This document shows positions 8,627-17,698 of a stretch of 64,000 nt of DNA, piece by piece. The translations under genes were made by a program, and so were the position numbers. The DNA comes from DATJLY01 sp035532935 (lineage in GTDB: Bacteria > Pseudomonadota > Alphaproteobacteria > ATCC43930 > CGMCC-115725), in contig DATKQE010000026.1 of the NCBI GenBank assembly GCA_035532935.1, positions 30,304-94,303 on the forward strand, in the 5' to 3' direction. The notes under the pieces were generated by a model that was given only the letters and a program-made list of their open reading frames with translations, did no database searches and was not told the origin of the DNA. Position 1 is the stretch's first letter. Each line of letters begins with the position of its first letter.

Positions 8627-8652
8627 GATATATCTACTTAAAGATATATCTT
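8627..8652. promoter_or_regulatory. Palindromic operator upstream of the PadR regulator
   Basis: Two copies of the palindrome GATATATC lie at 8627-8634 and 8643-8650, 16 bases apart start to start, and the second sits in the perfect 12-base palindrome AAGATATATCTT (8641-8652). The stretch is strikingly AT-rich against its surroundings and lies directly upstream of the AAGGAGG ribosome binding site of the PadR gene. Spacing of about one and a half helical turns suits a dimeric winged-helix repressor. Binding is inferred, not shown. Confidence 0.7.
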
Positions 8653-8680
8653 AGATATGGCAAATGTCAACCGGCGCCGG

Positions 8681-9556
8681 TCATCCGTCGTCGATCTGGC
8701 TGGCGGCGGTTCGGAAGGGATGGGCGAGATAGGTGCCGAGCATCTTCACCTCGCGGCTGAAGAAGCGCAGTTCCTCGAACGCCAGTTCGAGCGCGCGGTC
8801 GAGCGGATGGCCTTCGACATCGGCATAGAACTGCGTCGCGGTGAAGCTGCCGCCGACCATGTAGCTTTCGAGCTTGGTCATGTTGACGCCGTTGGTGGCG
8901 AACCCGCCGAGCGCCTTGTAGAGCGCCGCCGGCACGTTGCGGACGCGGAAGATGAAGGTCGTGACCTTGAGGCTGCCGTCATTCGGCAGCGGCCGCGGCC
9001 GCGGCGCCATGACGAGAAACCGCGTGGTGTTGTGCTCCTCGTCCTCGATGTTCTCCTTGAGCGAGACGAGCCCGTAGATGCGGCCGGCAAGTTCGGACGC
9101 GATCGCGGCCGTGCTGGTGTCGCCGCGCGCCGCCACTTCCGCCGCGGCGCCCGCGGTGTCGGCGACGACCACCGGCCGCAGCCCCAGCGCGCGCGTCAGA
9201 TTGCGGCACTGCGACAGCGCGTGAACATGGCTGCGCACGGTCTTGAGGCCTTCGAGCGTCGCCCCCGGCAGCGCAAGGAGGTGGTGGTTCACGCGCTGGA
9301 AATGCTCGCCGATGATGTAGAGGCCCGATTGCGGCATGAGGCGATGGATGTCGGCGACACGGCCCGCGACCGAGTTCTCGATCGGCAGCATGGCGAGGCT
9401 CGCGCGCCCGTCCTTCACCGCCGCCATGGCGTCCTCGAACGTGTCGCAGGCGAGCGTCTGCCGGCCCGGATAGACCTCGCGGCACGCGAGATCGGAATAG
9501 GCGCCGGGCTCGCCTTGAAAGGCAATGACGCCCGCAGGCTCGGAAACATCGGTCAT
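8681..9556 (-). CDS. pheA: Prephenate dehydratase
   Basis: Converts prephenate to phenylpyruvate in phenylalanine synthesis. The 291 residues comprise a PDT catalytic domain (about 8-190, opening 'VIAFQGEPGAYSDLACRE', with 'MLPIENSVAGRV' and the catalytic 'TTRFLVM') and a C-terminal ACT regulatory domain (about 200-280, containing 'ESYMVGGSFTATQFYADVEG') that binds phenylalanine. No chorismate mutase domain is present, so this is the monofunctional form. The start overlaps the kdsB stop by four bases, coupling the two genes. Confidence 0.96.
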   Translation of the reverse strand: MTDVSEPAGVIAFQGEPGAYSDLACREVYPGRQTLACDTFEDAMAAVKDGRASLAMLPIENSVAGRVADIHRLMPQSGLYIIGEHFQRVNHHLLALPGATLEGLKTVRSHVHALSQCRNLTRALGLRPVVVADTAGAAAEVAARGDTSTAAIASELAGRIYGLVSLKENIEDEEHNTTRFLVMAPRPRPLPNDGSLKVTTFIFRVRNVPAALYKALGGFATNGVNMTKLESYMVGGSFTATQFYADVEGHPLDRALELAFEELRFFSREVKMLGTYLAHPFRTAASQIDDG

Positions 9557-10293
9557 GGCGGGGCTGCGGCGAAGAGCGCGCGGGCGCGGGCGAGATCTTC
9601 GGGAGTATCGACACCGAGCGGGACGCTGTCAACGAGCGCCACCGCGATGCGCATGCCGGCTTCGAGCGCGCGCAGCTGTTCGAGGCGCTCGCGCTGCTCG
9701 ATCGTGCAAGGCGGCAGCGCGACGAAGCGCTCGAGCGCGGCGCGGCGGAACGCATAAATGCCGATGTGGTGATAGTGCGCGCCCTCGCCCCACGGCACCG
9801 CCAGGCGGCTGAAATAAAGCGCCCGCGCCACGCGCGCCCCCGGGGCGAAGCCGGCCGCGATCTTGACCACGCTCGCCGCCGCGAGCTCGTCCGGGTCGCG
9901 GATCGGCGCCGCCAGCGTCGCGATGTCGACGGCCGCGTCGGCGAGCGGATCGAGCGCCGCGCGGATCGCCTCGGGCGCGATCAGTGGCAGGTCGCCCTGC
10001 AAATTGACGACGACATCGTGCCGCCGCTCGGGATCGAGCGCGGCAAGCGCCTCGTGCACGCGATCCGACCCCGAAGGGTGATCGGCCCGCGTGAGCACGG
10101 CATGCCCGCCCGCTTCCGCAATCACGGCGGCGATTTCGCGATCGCCGCAGGCCACGGCCACCGGCCCGATCCCGGCGGCGACGGCGCGGCGCCAGACTTG
10201 GACGATCATCGGCGCGCCGCCGATGAGCGCCAGCGGCTTGCCGGGAAGCCGCGTCGAGGCAAGCCGTGCGGGAATAACGACGATCGGATTCAT
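9553..10293 (-). CDS. kdsB: 3-deoxy-manno-octulosonate cytidylyltransferase
   Basis: Activates Kdo with CTP for lipopolysaccharide assembly. The 246-residue protein opens 'MNPIVVIPARLASTRLPGKP', the family signature; I chose this ATG (10293) over an in-frame ATG 26 codons upstream because the extra residues are not conserved. Other motifs are 'RADHPSGSDRVHEA' and 'VNLQGDLPLI'. It precedes and overlaps pheA. The Kdo pathway implies a Gram-negative outer membrane with Kdo-containing LPS. Confidence 0.96.
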   Translation of the reverse strand: MNPIVVIPARLASTRLPGKPLALIGGAPMIVQVWRRAVAAGIGPVAVACGDREIAAVIAEAGGHAVLTRADHPSGSDRVHEALAALDPERRHDVVVNLQGDLPLIAPEAIRAALDPLADAAVDIATLAAPIRDPDELAAASVVKIAAGFAPGARVARALYFSRLAVPWGEGAHYHHIGIYAFRRAALERFVALPPCTIEQRERLEQLRALEAGMRIAVALVDSVPLGVDTPEDLARARALFAAAPP

Positions 10294-10472
10294 CGCAGCA
10301 TCCAAGACATTATCGAGGGCTGAGGATTGCGGCGTTATGCCGCACGATGCAAGTGCCGAGGCTTCAATCACATTTCGTTTGAGTTGTCAGCGAAAATTGG
10401 CTTCTCTCCGGTGGGCGAAAAGATCATTCCCTGCGCTTTGCGGGGTGCTCTCATGTCCGCGAGGGGAGGCGC

Positions 10473-11117
10473 ATGTCATTCGAGGCTAACAAGATCGCGG
10501 CCGCGGTACTGGTCGCGCTGATCGTCGCGATGGTGTCGGGCATCCTCGCGGATCACCTCGTCGAGCCGCACATGCTGGCCAAGAACGTCTATCAGGTCGC
10601 GGGCGCCCCGGAATCGAGTGCACCGAGCCAGGCGGCGAAGCCCGCCGGGCCTGAGCCGATCGGGCCGTATTTGGCCAAAGCCAGCGCCGATGCCGGCAAG
10701 AACGACACCAAGGTCTGCCAGGCGTGCCACACCTTCGACAAGGGCCAGCCCAATCGCATCGGCCCCAATCTCTACAGCGTCGTCGGCGGGGGCATTGCGG
10801 AGGATCGCGGCAATTTTGATTTCTCCTCGGCGCTCAAAAAGGCGGGCGGCGGAAAGACCTGGACGCCCGACCTGTTGAACGACTGGCTCTACAAGCCGCA
10901 GGTGTTCGCGCCCGGGACCAAGATGACCTTTATTGGCATCCCCAAGGTGCGGGAGCGGGCCGACATCATCGCCTATCTCAACTCGCTGAGCGACCACCCG
11001 CAGCCGCTCGCGAGCGCCGCGCCGGCGCCGGCGCCGGCGCCGGGCGCGAAGGCACCGGCCGCGGGGGCGCAAGCGCCGGCGGCGCCCGCTGCCGCTCCGC
11101 CATCGGGTGGCAAATAG
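10473..11117 (+). CDS. cycM: Membrane-anchored class I cytochrome c (CycM type)
   Basis: An electron carrier tethered to the periplasmic face of the inner membrane; CycM of Bradyrhizobium feeds aa3 oxidase. The 214 residues have an uncleaved N-terminal anchor (about 8-26), one haem-binding CQACH at 82-86, the axial methionine at about 151 in 'GTKMTF', and an Ala/Pro-rich tail from about residue 177. The start has a strong GGGGAGG Shine-Dalgarno. It is divergent from kdsB, and its neighbour hisN starts five bases after its stop. Confidence 0.9.
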   Translation: MSFEANKIAAAVLVALIVAMVSGILADHLVEPHMLAKNVYQVAGAPESSAPSQAAKPAGPEPIGPYLAKASADAGKNDTKVCQACHTFDKGQPNRIGPNLYSVVGGGIAEDRGNFDFSSALKKAGGGKTWTPDLLNDWLYKPQVFAPGTKMTFIGIPKVRERADIIAYLNSLSDHPQPLASAAPAPAPAPGAKAPAAGAQAPAAPAAAPPSGGK

Positions 11118-11121
11118 CGGC

Positions 11122-11901
11122 ATGAGCGCGGGGGTGAGCGCGGACCATCTCGCGCTCGCTCATGCGCTCGCCGACGCCGCCGGCACGGTGGCACGACGCT
11201 ATTTCCGCCAGAAGATCGCCATCGACGCCAAGCCCGACCTCACCCCCGTCACCATCGCCGATCGCGAGGCCGAAGCGGCGATGCGCGGCCTCATCGCCGC
11301 GACGTTTCCCGCGCATGGCATCATCGGCGAGGAAGAGGGACGCGTACGCGCGGATGCCGAGTTCGTGTGGGTGCTGGACCCGATCGACGGCACCAAGAAC
11401 TTCATCAGCGGCATTCCGCTGTTCGGGACGCTGATCGGCCTCGCCCATCGCGGCCGGCCGATCCTGGGCGTGATCGATCAGCCAGTGCTGCGCGAGCGCT
11501 GGGTCGGGGCGGCGGGACAGGACTCGACCCTGAACGGCGCCCGGGTCCGGAGCCGCGCTTGCGCCGCGCTTGCCGACGCGACGCTCTATTCGACCTCGCC
11601 CGACATGTTTGCGGGCGCCGATGCGGCGCGGTTCCAGTGTCTCAGGCAGGCGGTCCGGCTCGCGCGCTTCGGCGCCGATTGCTATGCCTATGCCCAGCTC
11701 GCGACCGGCTTCATCGACCTCGTGGTGGAGCGCGACCTCAAGCCTTACGATTATTGCGCCCTGGTACCCGTGATCGAAGGCGCGGGCGGCACCGTGACCG
11801 ACTGGGACGGGCGGGCGCTCGATCTCGGCTCGGACGGGCGGGTCATCGCCTGCGGCGACCGCCGCCTCGCCGCCCCGGCGCGGGCGCTGCTCGTCGGCTG
11901 A
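11122..11901 (+). CDS. hisN: Histidinol-phosphatase, inositol monophosphatase family
   Basis: Members of this family dephosphorylate histidinol phosphate or inositol phosphates with Mg2+. The 259-residue protein contains 'HGIIGEEEG', the metal-binding signature 'WVLDPIDGTKNFISG' and a C-terminal 'DLKPYDYCALVPVIEGAGG'. The DPIDGTKNFISGIPLFG form is typical of the HisN subgroup. I used the ATG at 11122; a GTG at 11107 overlaps cycM and is a weaker choice. It follows cycM closely and is probably co-transcribed. Confidence 0.88.
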   Translation: MSAGVSADHLALAHALADAAGTVARRYFRQKIAIDAKPDLTPVTIADREAEAAMRGLIAATFPAHGIIGEEEGRVRADAEFVWVLDPIDGTKNFISGIPLFGTLIGLAHRGRPILGVIDQPVLRERWVGAAGQDSTLNGARVRSRACAALADATLYSTSPDMFAGADAARFQCLRQAVRLARFGADCYAYAQLATGFIDLVVERDLKPYDYCALVPVIEGAGGTVTDWDGRALDLGSDGRVIACGDRRLAAPARALLVG

Positions 11902-11986
11902 GCCCGCAGCGGCGGCATCGTGCTGCCACGCCGCGCCGATTCCTCTAGAGTGGCGTTATCCTCGTTGCAGGGCTGAGGTGTACGGC

Positions 11987-13894
11987 ATGGCGTCGTGGGA
12001 TCGTCGACAATCCGATGCGGGCGCCGTCGCGCACGCGGCGCCGCAGCGGCTCATCTGCGCCCGGCGGTCGCTGCTGCTGGCACTGCCGGCGTTCGCGGCC
12101 TTGGGGCGCAAGGGCTGGGCGGCGGCGGCGGACGGGACGCCGCTTCATGGGCTCTCGCTCTTCGGTGATCTGAAATACGGACCCGATTTCAAGCATTTCG
12201 ATTACGTTGATCCGAACGCCCCCAAAGGCGGCACGGTCAAGCGCAGCGCGATCGGCACGTTCGATACGCTCAACCCCTTCACGCTGAAGGGCGTGCCAGC
12301 GGCCGGCATCGACGGACTCTTCGACACGCTGCTCGCGCCCGCCTATGACGAGCCGGACTCGGCCTACGGCCTCATTGCCGAGAGCGTCGCGGTCGCGCCC
12401 GACCGGACCTCGGCGATCTATACGCTGCGCCAGGAGGCGCGCTTCCACGACGGCAGCCCGATTGGCGTCGCCGACGTGATCTGGACCTTGGAGACGCTCA
12501 AGACCCAGGGCCACCCGCGGTATCGCCTCTATTACGCCGATGTCATCAAGGCCGAGCCCGCGGGCGAGCGCAGCGTGCGCTTCGTCTTCCGCAGCGGCGA
12601 CAACCGCGAGCTGCCGCAGATCGTGGGCCAGCTCCCGGTGCTGTCCAAGGCCTATTGGTCGACGCGCGATTTCGCCAAGACCACGCTCGAGACGCCGCTC
12701 GGCAACGGCGTCTACACCGTCGCGAGCGTCGATGCCGGCCGCTCGATCGTCTATCGCCGGGTCGCCGACTATTGGGCGAAGGACCTGCCGGTCAATGTCG
12801 GGCGCAACAATTTCGGCGCGATCCGCTACGACTATTATCGCGACGCGTCGATCGCGCTCGAGGCGTTCAAGGCGGGGCAATACGACATCCGCATCGAGAA
12901 CGTCGCCAAGAACTGGGCGATCGGCTATGCGAGCCCGGCGCTCAAGGCCGGGCTCATCAAGCAGCAGGACATCGCCAACAAGGTGCCGCAGGGCATGCAG
13001 GCCTTCGGCTACAACACGCGCAAGCCGCTCTTTCGCGACCCGCGCGTGCGTCGGGCGCTGAGCTATCTCTTCGATTTCGAATGGTCGAACAAGAACCTGT
13101 TCTACGGCGCCTATATCCGCACCAAGAGCTATTTCTCCAATTCCGATCTCGCCTCCGCGGGGCTGCCGCAGGGCGACGAGCTGGCGCTCCTGCAAAAGCT
13201 GAAGGGCGAGATTCCCGACACGGTCTTCACCGAGGTCTACGAGCCGCCCAAGACCGACGGCAGCGGCAATATCCGCCCCAACCTGCACCAGGCGCTCCGC
13301 CTGCTTTACGCCGCCGGATGGACGATCAAGAACGGGAAGCTCGTCGATGCCGAGGACCGGCCCTTCGTGTTCGAATTCCTGCTGGTGATGCCGGAGTTCG
13401 AGCGCGTCGTGCTGCCGTTCGGACAGAATCTCGCCCGGGCCGGGATCACCATGAACGTGCGCACCATCGATCCGGCGCAGTACGAGAACCGCATGCGCAA
13501 TTTCGATTTCGACATGTCGGTCCTGGCGTGGGGCGAATCGCTCTCGCCCGGCAATGAGCAGCGCGATTACTGGGGATCGGCCGCGGCGGACGAGCCCGGC
13601 AGCTCGAATCTTCTCGGCATCAAGAGCAAGGCGGTCGATGCGCTGATCGACGGCGTGATCCACGCCCAGGACCGCCACGGCCTCGTCACCGCCACCCACG
13701 CGCTCGACCGCGTGCTGCTCCACGGCTATTACGTCATCCCCAACTGGCACCTGAATTATTTCCGGGTCGCACGGTGGGACAAGTTCGGCGAGCCGCGGAA
13801 CCCGCCGCCCTACGCGCTCGCGCTCGATACCTGGTGGATCGACAAGGCGCGCGACCGCGACGTCGAGACCAAGAAACAGCAGGTGCAGAAGTAA
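11987..13894 (+). CDS. yejA: Peptide ABC transporter, periplasmic binding protein YejA
   Basis: Solute-binding protein family 5 component of a YejABEF importer, which takes up peptides (for example microcin C) in enterobacteria. The N-terminus has a double arginine before a hydrophobic stretch ('CARRSLLLALPAFAALG'), a plausible Tat-type signal. The mature part carries the YejA opening 'HGLSLFGDLKYGPDFKHFDY' and 'PNAPKGGTV'. The ATG at 11987 is preferred over the GTG at 11978 because GAGGTG sits six bases before it. The stop overlaps yejB by one base (TAATG). Confidence 0.93.
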   Translation: MASWDRRQSDAGAVAHAAPQRLICARRSLLLALPAFAALGRKGWAAAADGTPLHGLSLFGDLKYGPDFKHFDYVDPNAPKGGTVKRSAIGTFDTLNPFTLKGVPAAGIDGLFDTLLAPAYDEPDSAYGLIAESVAVAPDRTSAIYTLRQEARFHDGSPIGVADVIWTLETLKTQGHPRYRLYYADVIKAEPAGERSVRFVFRSGDNRELPQIVGQLPVLSKAYWSTRDFAKTTLETPLGNGVYTVASVDAGRSIVYRRVADYWAKDLPVNVGRNNFGAIRYDYYRDASIALEAFKAGQYDIRIENVAKNWAIGYASPALKAGLIKQQDIANKVPQGMQAFGYNTRKPLFRDPRVRRALSYLFDFEWSNKNLFYGAYIRTKSYFSNSDLASAGLPQGDELALLQKLKGEIPDTVFTEVYEPPKTDGSGNIRPNLHQALRLLYAAGWTIKNGKLVDAEDRPFVFEFLLVMPEFERVVLPFGQNLARAGITMNVRTIDPAQYENRMRNFDFDMSVLAWGESLSPGNEQRDYWGSAAADEPGSSNLLGIKSKAVDALIDGVIHAQDRHGLVTATHALDRVLLHGYYVIPNWHLNYFRVARWDKFGEPRNPPPYALALDTWWIDKARDRDVETKKQQVQK

Positions 13895-14979
13895 TGCTCG
13901 CCTACGCCGCGCGCCGCGTGCTGCTGATGGTTCCGACGCTATTCTTCATCATCCTGGTCAATTTCGTCATCGTGCAGGCCGCGCCCGGCGGACCGGTCGA
14001 TCAGCTCATTGCCGAATTGAAGGGCACCGCCGGCGGCACGCTCGCGCGTGTTTCGGGCAGCGGCGGCGAACTGACGAACGTTGCCACCTCCGCCGACCGG
14101 ACCCGCGGCGCGCGCGGTCTCGATCCCGAATTCATCAAGCAGATCCGAAAGCTCTATGGCTTCGACAAGCCGCCGGCCGAGCGCTTCCTCCTGATGCTCC
14201 GCAACTATCTCACCTTCCATTTCGGCACCAGCTTCTACAGCGACCAGCCGGTGATAAAGCTCATCGCCGAGAAGCTGCCGGTCTCGATCTCGCTGGGGCT
14301 GTGGACGACGCTCATCACCTATCTCGTCTCGATTCCCCTCGGCATCCGGAAGGCGGTGCACGACGGCAGCTCGTTCGACGTGTGGTCGAGCGGCGTCATC
14401 ATCGTCGGTTATGCGATTCCCGGATTCCTGTTCGCCGTGCTCCTGATCGTGATCTTCGCCGGCGGCAGCTATCTGTCGTGGTTTCCGCTGCGCGGCCTCG
14501 TCTCCGACAATTGGGCGAGCTTCGACTGGCCGCACCGCATCCTCGATTATTTCTGGCACGTCACGCTGCCGGTGCTGTCGCTGGTGATCGGCAGCTTCGC
14601 CGGGCTCACCATGCTCACCAAGAACTGCTTCCTCGAGGAAATCAACAAGCAGTACGTCATCACCGCGCGTGCCAAGGGCCTCACGGAGCGGCGCGTGCTC
14701 TATGGCCATGTCTTCCGCAATGCGATGCTGCTGGTGATCGCGGGATTTCCGAGCGCCTTCATGGCCATCCTGTTCACCGGCGCGCTTTTGGTCGAGGTCA
14801 TCTTCTCGCTCGACGGCCTGGGCCTGCTCGGCTTCAACGCGGCGATCGGGCGCGATTATCCGGTCATGTTCGCGACGCTTTACATCTACACGCTGCTCGG
14901 CCTCGTGTTGAAGCTGGTAAGCGATCTGACCTACATGCTGGTCGATCCGCGCATCGATTTCGGAACCCGCGGCGCATGA
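13894..14979 (+). CDS. yejB: Peptide ABC transporter permease YejB
   Basis: Inner-membrane permease of the DppB/YejB type, 361 residues. It opens 'MLAYAARRVLLMVPTLFFII' with the first membrane helix, has a long periplasmic loop (about 30-110), and then the transport domain with the EAA-type loop 'ARAKGLTERRVLYGHVFRNA' that contacts the ATPase. It starts inside the yejA stop (TAATG) and ends overlapping yejE by four bases, so the operon is fully coupled. Confidence 0.95.
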   Translation: MLAYAARRVLLMVPTLFFIILVNFVIVQAAPGGPVDQLIAELKGTAGGTLARVSGSGGELTNVATSADRTRGARGLDPEFIKQIRKLYGFDKPPAERFLLMLRNYLTFHFGTSFYSDQPVIKLIAEKLPVSISLGLWTTLITYLVSIPLGIRKAVHDGSSFDVWSSGVIIVGYAIPGFLFAVLLIVIFAGGSYLSWFPLRGLVSDNWASFDWPHRILDYFWHVTLPVLSLVIGSFAGLTMLTKNCFLEEINKQYVITARAKGLTERRVLYGHVFRNAMLLVIAGFPSAFMAILFTGALLVEVIFSLDGLGLLGFNAAIGRDYPVMFATLYIYTLLGLVLKLVSDLTYMLVDPRIDFGTRGA

Positions 14980-16058
14980 GCACGGCCACGCTGCGCGATG
15001 TCGTCCGCGCCAATTCACCGCGCGTGCTAGGCATCCGCGTCACGCCGCTGACGCGCCGCCGCTTCGCCAATTTCCGCGCCAACCGCCGCGGCTTCTGGTC
15101 GCTGTGGATATTCCTCGTGCTGTTCGGCGCGACCCTTTTCGCCGAGTTCATTGCCAACGACCGGCCGCTTCTCGTCGATTACGCCGGGCGGCTTTATTTC
15201 CCCGTTTTCGTCGACTATCCCGAATCCACGTTCGGCGGCGATCTGCCGATCGCGGCCGACTACCGCGATCCGGTCATCCGCCGGCACATCGACGCCAAGG
15301 GCTGGATGGTGTGGCCGCTCATCCCGTTCTCCTACAACACCATCAATTATCATCTTCCCTCGCCCGCACCGTCGCCGCCGTCCGCGGTCAACTGGCTCGG
15401 CACGGACGATCAGGGGCGCGACGTGCTGGCGCGGCTCATCTACGGCTTCCGCATCTCGGTGCTGTTCGGGCTGTCGCTCACGGTCTCGAGTTCCGTGATC
15501 GGCGTCGCCGCGGGCGCGGTTCAGGGCTTCTATGGCGGGCTCACCGACCTCATGTTTCAGCGCTTCATCGAGATCTGGTCGGGCCTGCCGGTGCTCTATC
15601 TCCTCATCATCCTGTCGAGCGTCATCGCGCCCAATTTCTGGTGGCTGCTCATCATCATGCTGCTGTTCTCGTGGATGTCGCTGGTCGACCTGGTGCGGGC
15701 CGAGTTCCTGCGCGCGCGCAATTTCGATTACGTGCGCGCGGCGCGGGCGCTCGGCGTGTCGAACCCGGTCATCATCTGGCGCCACGTGCTGCCCAATGCG
15801 ATGGTGGCGACGCTCACCTTTCTGCCCTTCATCCTCAACGGCTCGATCACCACCCTCACCTCGCTCGATTTCCTGGGTTTCGGCCTGCCGCCGGGCTCGC
15901 CGTCGCTGGGTGAGCTGCTGGCCGAGGGCAAGGCCAATCTCCAGGCGCCGTGGCTCGGCCTCACCGCCTTCTTCGTGCTCGCCCTCATGCTGAGCCTTCT
16001 CATCTTCATCGGCGAGGCGGTGCGCGACGCCTTCGACCCGCGGAAGATTGGTGCATAA
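14976..16058 (+). CDS. yejE: Peptide ABC transporter permease YejE
   Basis: Second permease of the importer, 360 residues, DppC/YejE type. The start ATG at 14976 overlaps the yejB stop (ATGA); the frame is open far upstream but that part is a shadow of yejB. The N-terminus is basic with 'RRRFANFRANRRGFWSLW', followed by a large periplasmic insert typical of YejE ('YPESTFGGDLPIAADYRDP') and 'NWLGTDDQGRDVLARLIYG'. The EAA loop is 'AARALGVSNPVIIWRHVLPN'. The C-terminus reads 'GEAVRDAFDPRK'. Confidence 0.95.
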   Translation: MSTATLRDVVRANSPRVLGIRVTPLTRRRFANFRANRRGFWSLWIFLVLFGATLFAEFIANDRPLLVDYAGRLYFPVFVDYPESTFGGDLPIAADYRDPVIRRHIDAKGWMVWPLIPFSYNTINYHLPSPAPSPPSAVNWLGTDDQGRDVLARLIYGFRISVLFGLSLTVSSSVIGVAAGAVQGFYGGLTDLMFQRFIEIWSGLPVLYLLIILSSVIAPNFWWLLIIMLLFSWMSLVDLVRAEFLRARNFDYVRAARALGVSNPVIIWRHVLPNAMVATLTFLPFILNGSITTLTSLDFLGFGLPPGSPSLGELLAEGKANLQAPWLGLTAFFVLALMLSLLIFIGEAVRDAFDPRKIGA

Positions 16059-16082
16059 TCCGGCGTCACCCATCGGGAACCC

Positions 16083-17696
16083 ATGCCGCTCCTTTCCGTC
16101 CGCAATCTTTCCGTGAGCTTCGACACGCCGGGCAAGCCGGTGACGGCGGTGCGGGGCGTGTCGTTCGACCTCGACAAGGGCGAGACGCTGGCGCTCGTGG
16201 GCGAGTCGGGATCGGGGAAATCGGTCACGGCGCTGTCCATCCTTCAGCTTCTGCCCTATCCGGTGGCGCGCCACGGCGCCGGCAGCAGCATCGCGTTCGA
16301 CGGCGAGGAGCTGGTCGGCACGCCGGATGCGCTGATGCGGCGCATCCGCGGCAACCGCATCGCCATGGTGTTCCAGGAGCCGATGACCTCGCTCAATCCG
16401 CTTCACACCGTGGTCAAGCAGATCACCGAGACGCTCTACCTGCACAAGCACATGGCCGCGCGCGCGGCGCGCGCACGCGCGATCGACCTGTTGCACCTGG
16501 TCGGGCTCGCCGACGCCGAAAACCGGCTCGACGCCTATCCGCATCAGCTCTCCGGCGGCCAGCGCCAGCGCGTGATGATCGCCATGGCGCTCGCCAACGA
16601 GCCCGACATGCTCATCGCCGACGAGCCCACCACCGCGCTCGACGTGACGATCCAGGCGCAGATTCTGGCGCTTCTCGACGACCTCAAGAGGCGGTTCGGG
16701 ATGGCGCTCCTGCTGATCACGCACGACCTCACGATCGTGCGCAAGATGGCCGATCATGTCTGCGTCATGACCCAGGGCGAGATCGTCGAGGCCGGGCCCG
16801 CTGCCGAGATTTTCCGCGCGCCGCGCCATCCCTACACGCAGCATCTCATCGCCGCCGAGCCCAAGGGCGAGCCGGTGGCGAACACGCCGCGCCCGCCGGT
16901 GCTGCTCGCGGTCGAAGGGCTCAAGGTCTGGTTTCCGATCAAGACCGGCCTGTTCCGCCGCACGACCGGCCACATCAAGGCGGTCGACGGCATCGACTGC
17001 ACGGTGCGCGCCGGCGAGACGCTCGGCGTCGTCGGTGAAAGCGGCTCGGGCAAGACCACGCTGGGCCTGGCGCTGCTGCGGCTCATCGCCAGCACAGGAT
17101 CGATCCGCTTCGACGGCACGGCGCTCGAGCGGCTTTCGAACGCCGGCATGCGGCCGCTGCGGCGCGAGTTGCAGATCGTGTTCCAGGATCCCTATGCGAG
17201 CCTGTCGCCGCGGCTCTCGATCGGGCAGATCGTCGAGGAGGGGCTCAAGGTCCACGGTGTCGGCGGCGGGGCCGGCGAGCGGCGGCAGCTGATCGAAGCG
17301 GCGCTCGCGGAAGTCGGCATCCCGCCGGATTCCGTGGACCGCTATCCGCACGAGTTCTCGGGCGGGCAGCGGCAGCGGATCGCCATCGCCCGCGCCATGG
17401 TGCTGAAGCCGCGCTTCGTCGTCCTCGACGAGCCCACCTCCGCGCTCGATATGTCGGTCCAGGCGCAGATCGTCGATCTGTTGCGCGACTTGCAGGCGCG
17501 CCATCGCCTGGCCTATCTCTTCATCAGCCACGATCTGCGCGTGGTGCGCGCGCTCGCCCATGAACTGATGGTGATCAAGGACGGCAAAGTGGTCGAGGCG
17601 GGGCCCGCGCACGCCGTCTTCACCGCGCCGCAACATCCCTATACCCGCGCTCTCATGGCCGCCGCCTTCGCGCTCGAGGCGGTCGGGGCCGCCTGA
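16083..17696 (+). CDS. yejF: Peptide ABC transporter, fused double ATPase YejF
   Basis: A 537-residue protein with two complete ABC ATPase domains in tandem, as in E. coli YejF. Domain 1 has Walker A 'GESGSGKS' near residue 40, signature 'LSGGQRQRVMIAMALANEPD' and Walker B 'MLIADEPTTALD'. Domain 2 has 'GESGSGKTTLG' near residue 320, signature 'FSGGQRQRIAIARAMVLKP' and 'VVLDEPTSALD'. Each is followed by an oligopeptide-transporter C-terminal region ('HPYTQHLIAAEP', 'HPYTRALMAAAF'). It ends the operon; ghrA follows two bases later. Confidence 0.96.
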   Translation: MPLLSVRNLSVSFDTPGKPVTAVRGVSFDLDKGETLALVGESGSGKSVTALSILQLLPYPVARHGAGSSIAFDGEELVGTPDALMRRIRGNRIAMVFQEPMTSLNPLHTVVKQITETLYLHKHMAARAARARAIDLLHLVGLADAENRLDAYPHQLSGGQRQRVMIAMALANEPDMLIADEPTTALDVTIQAQILALLDDLKRRFGMALLLITHDLTIVRKMADHVCVMTQGEIVEAGPAAEIFRAPRHPYTQHLIAAEPKGEPVANTPRPPVLLAVEGLKVWFPIKTGLFRRTTGHIKAVDGIDCTVRAGETLGVVGESGSGKTTLGLALLRLIASTGSIRFDGTALERLSNAGMRPLRRELQIVFQDPYASLSPRLSIGQIVEEGLKVHGVGGGAGERRQLIEAALAEVGIPPDSVDRYPHEFSGGQRQRIAIARAMVLKPRFVVLDEPTSALDMSVQAQIVDLLRDLQARHRLAYLFISHDLRVVRALAHELMVIKDGKVVEAGPAHAVFTAPQHPYTRALMAAAFALEAVGAA

Positions 17697-17698
17697 GC

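Noticed and set aside
11945..13750. 601-codon minus-strand frame opposite yejA
   Set aside because: Antisense shadow: composition is skewed and no motif is present, while yejA is unmistakable on the plus strand.
15027..17636. 869-codon minus-strand frame opposite yejE and yejF
   Set aside because: Antisense shadow of two clear ABC-transporter genes; rich in Arg, His and Asp with no recognisable domain.
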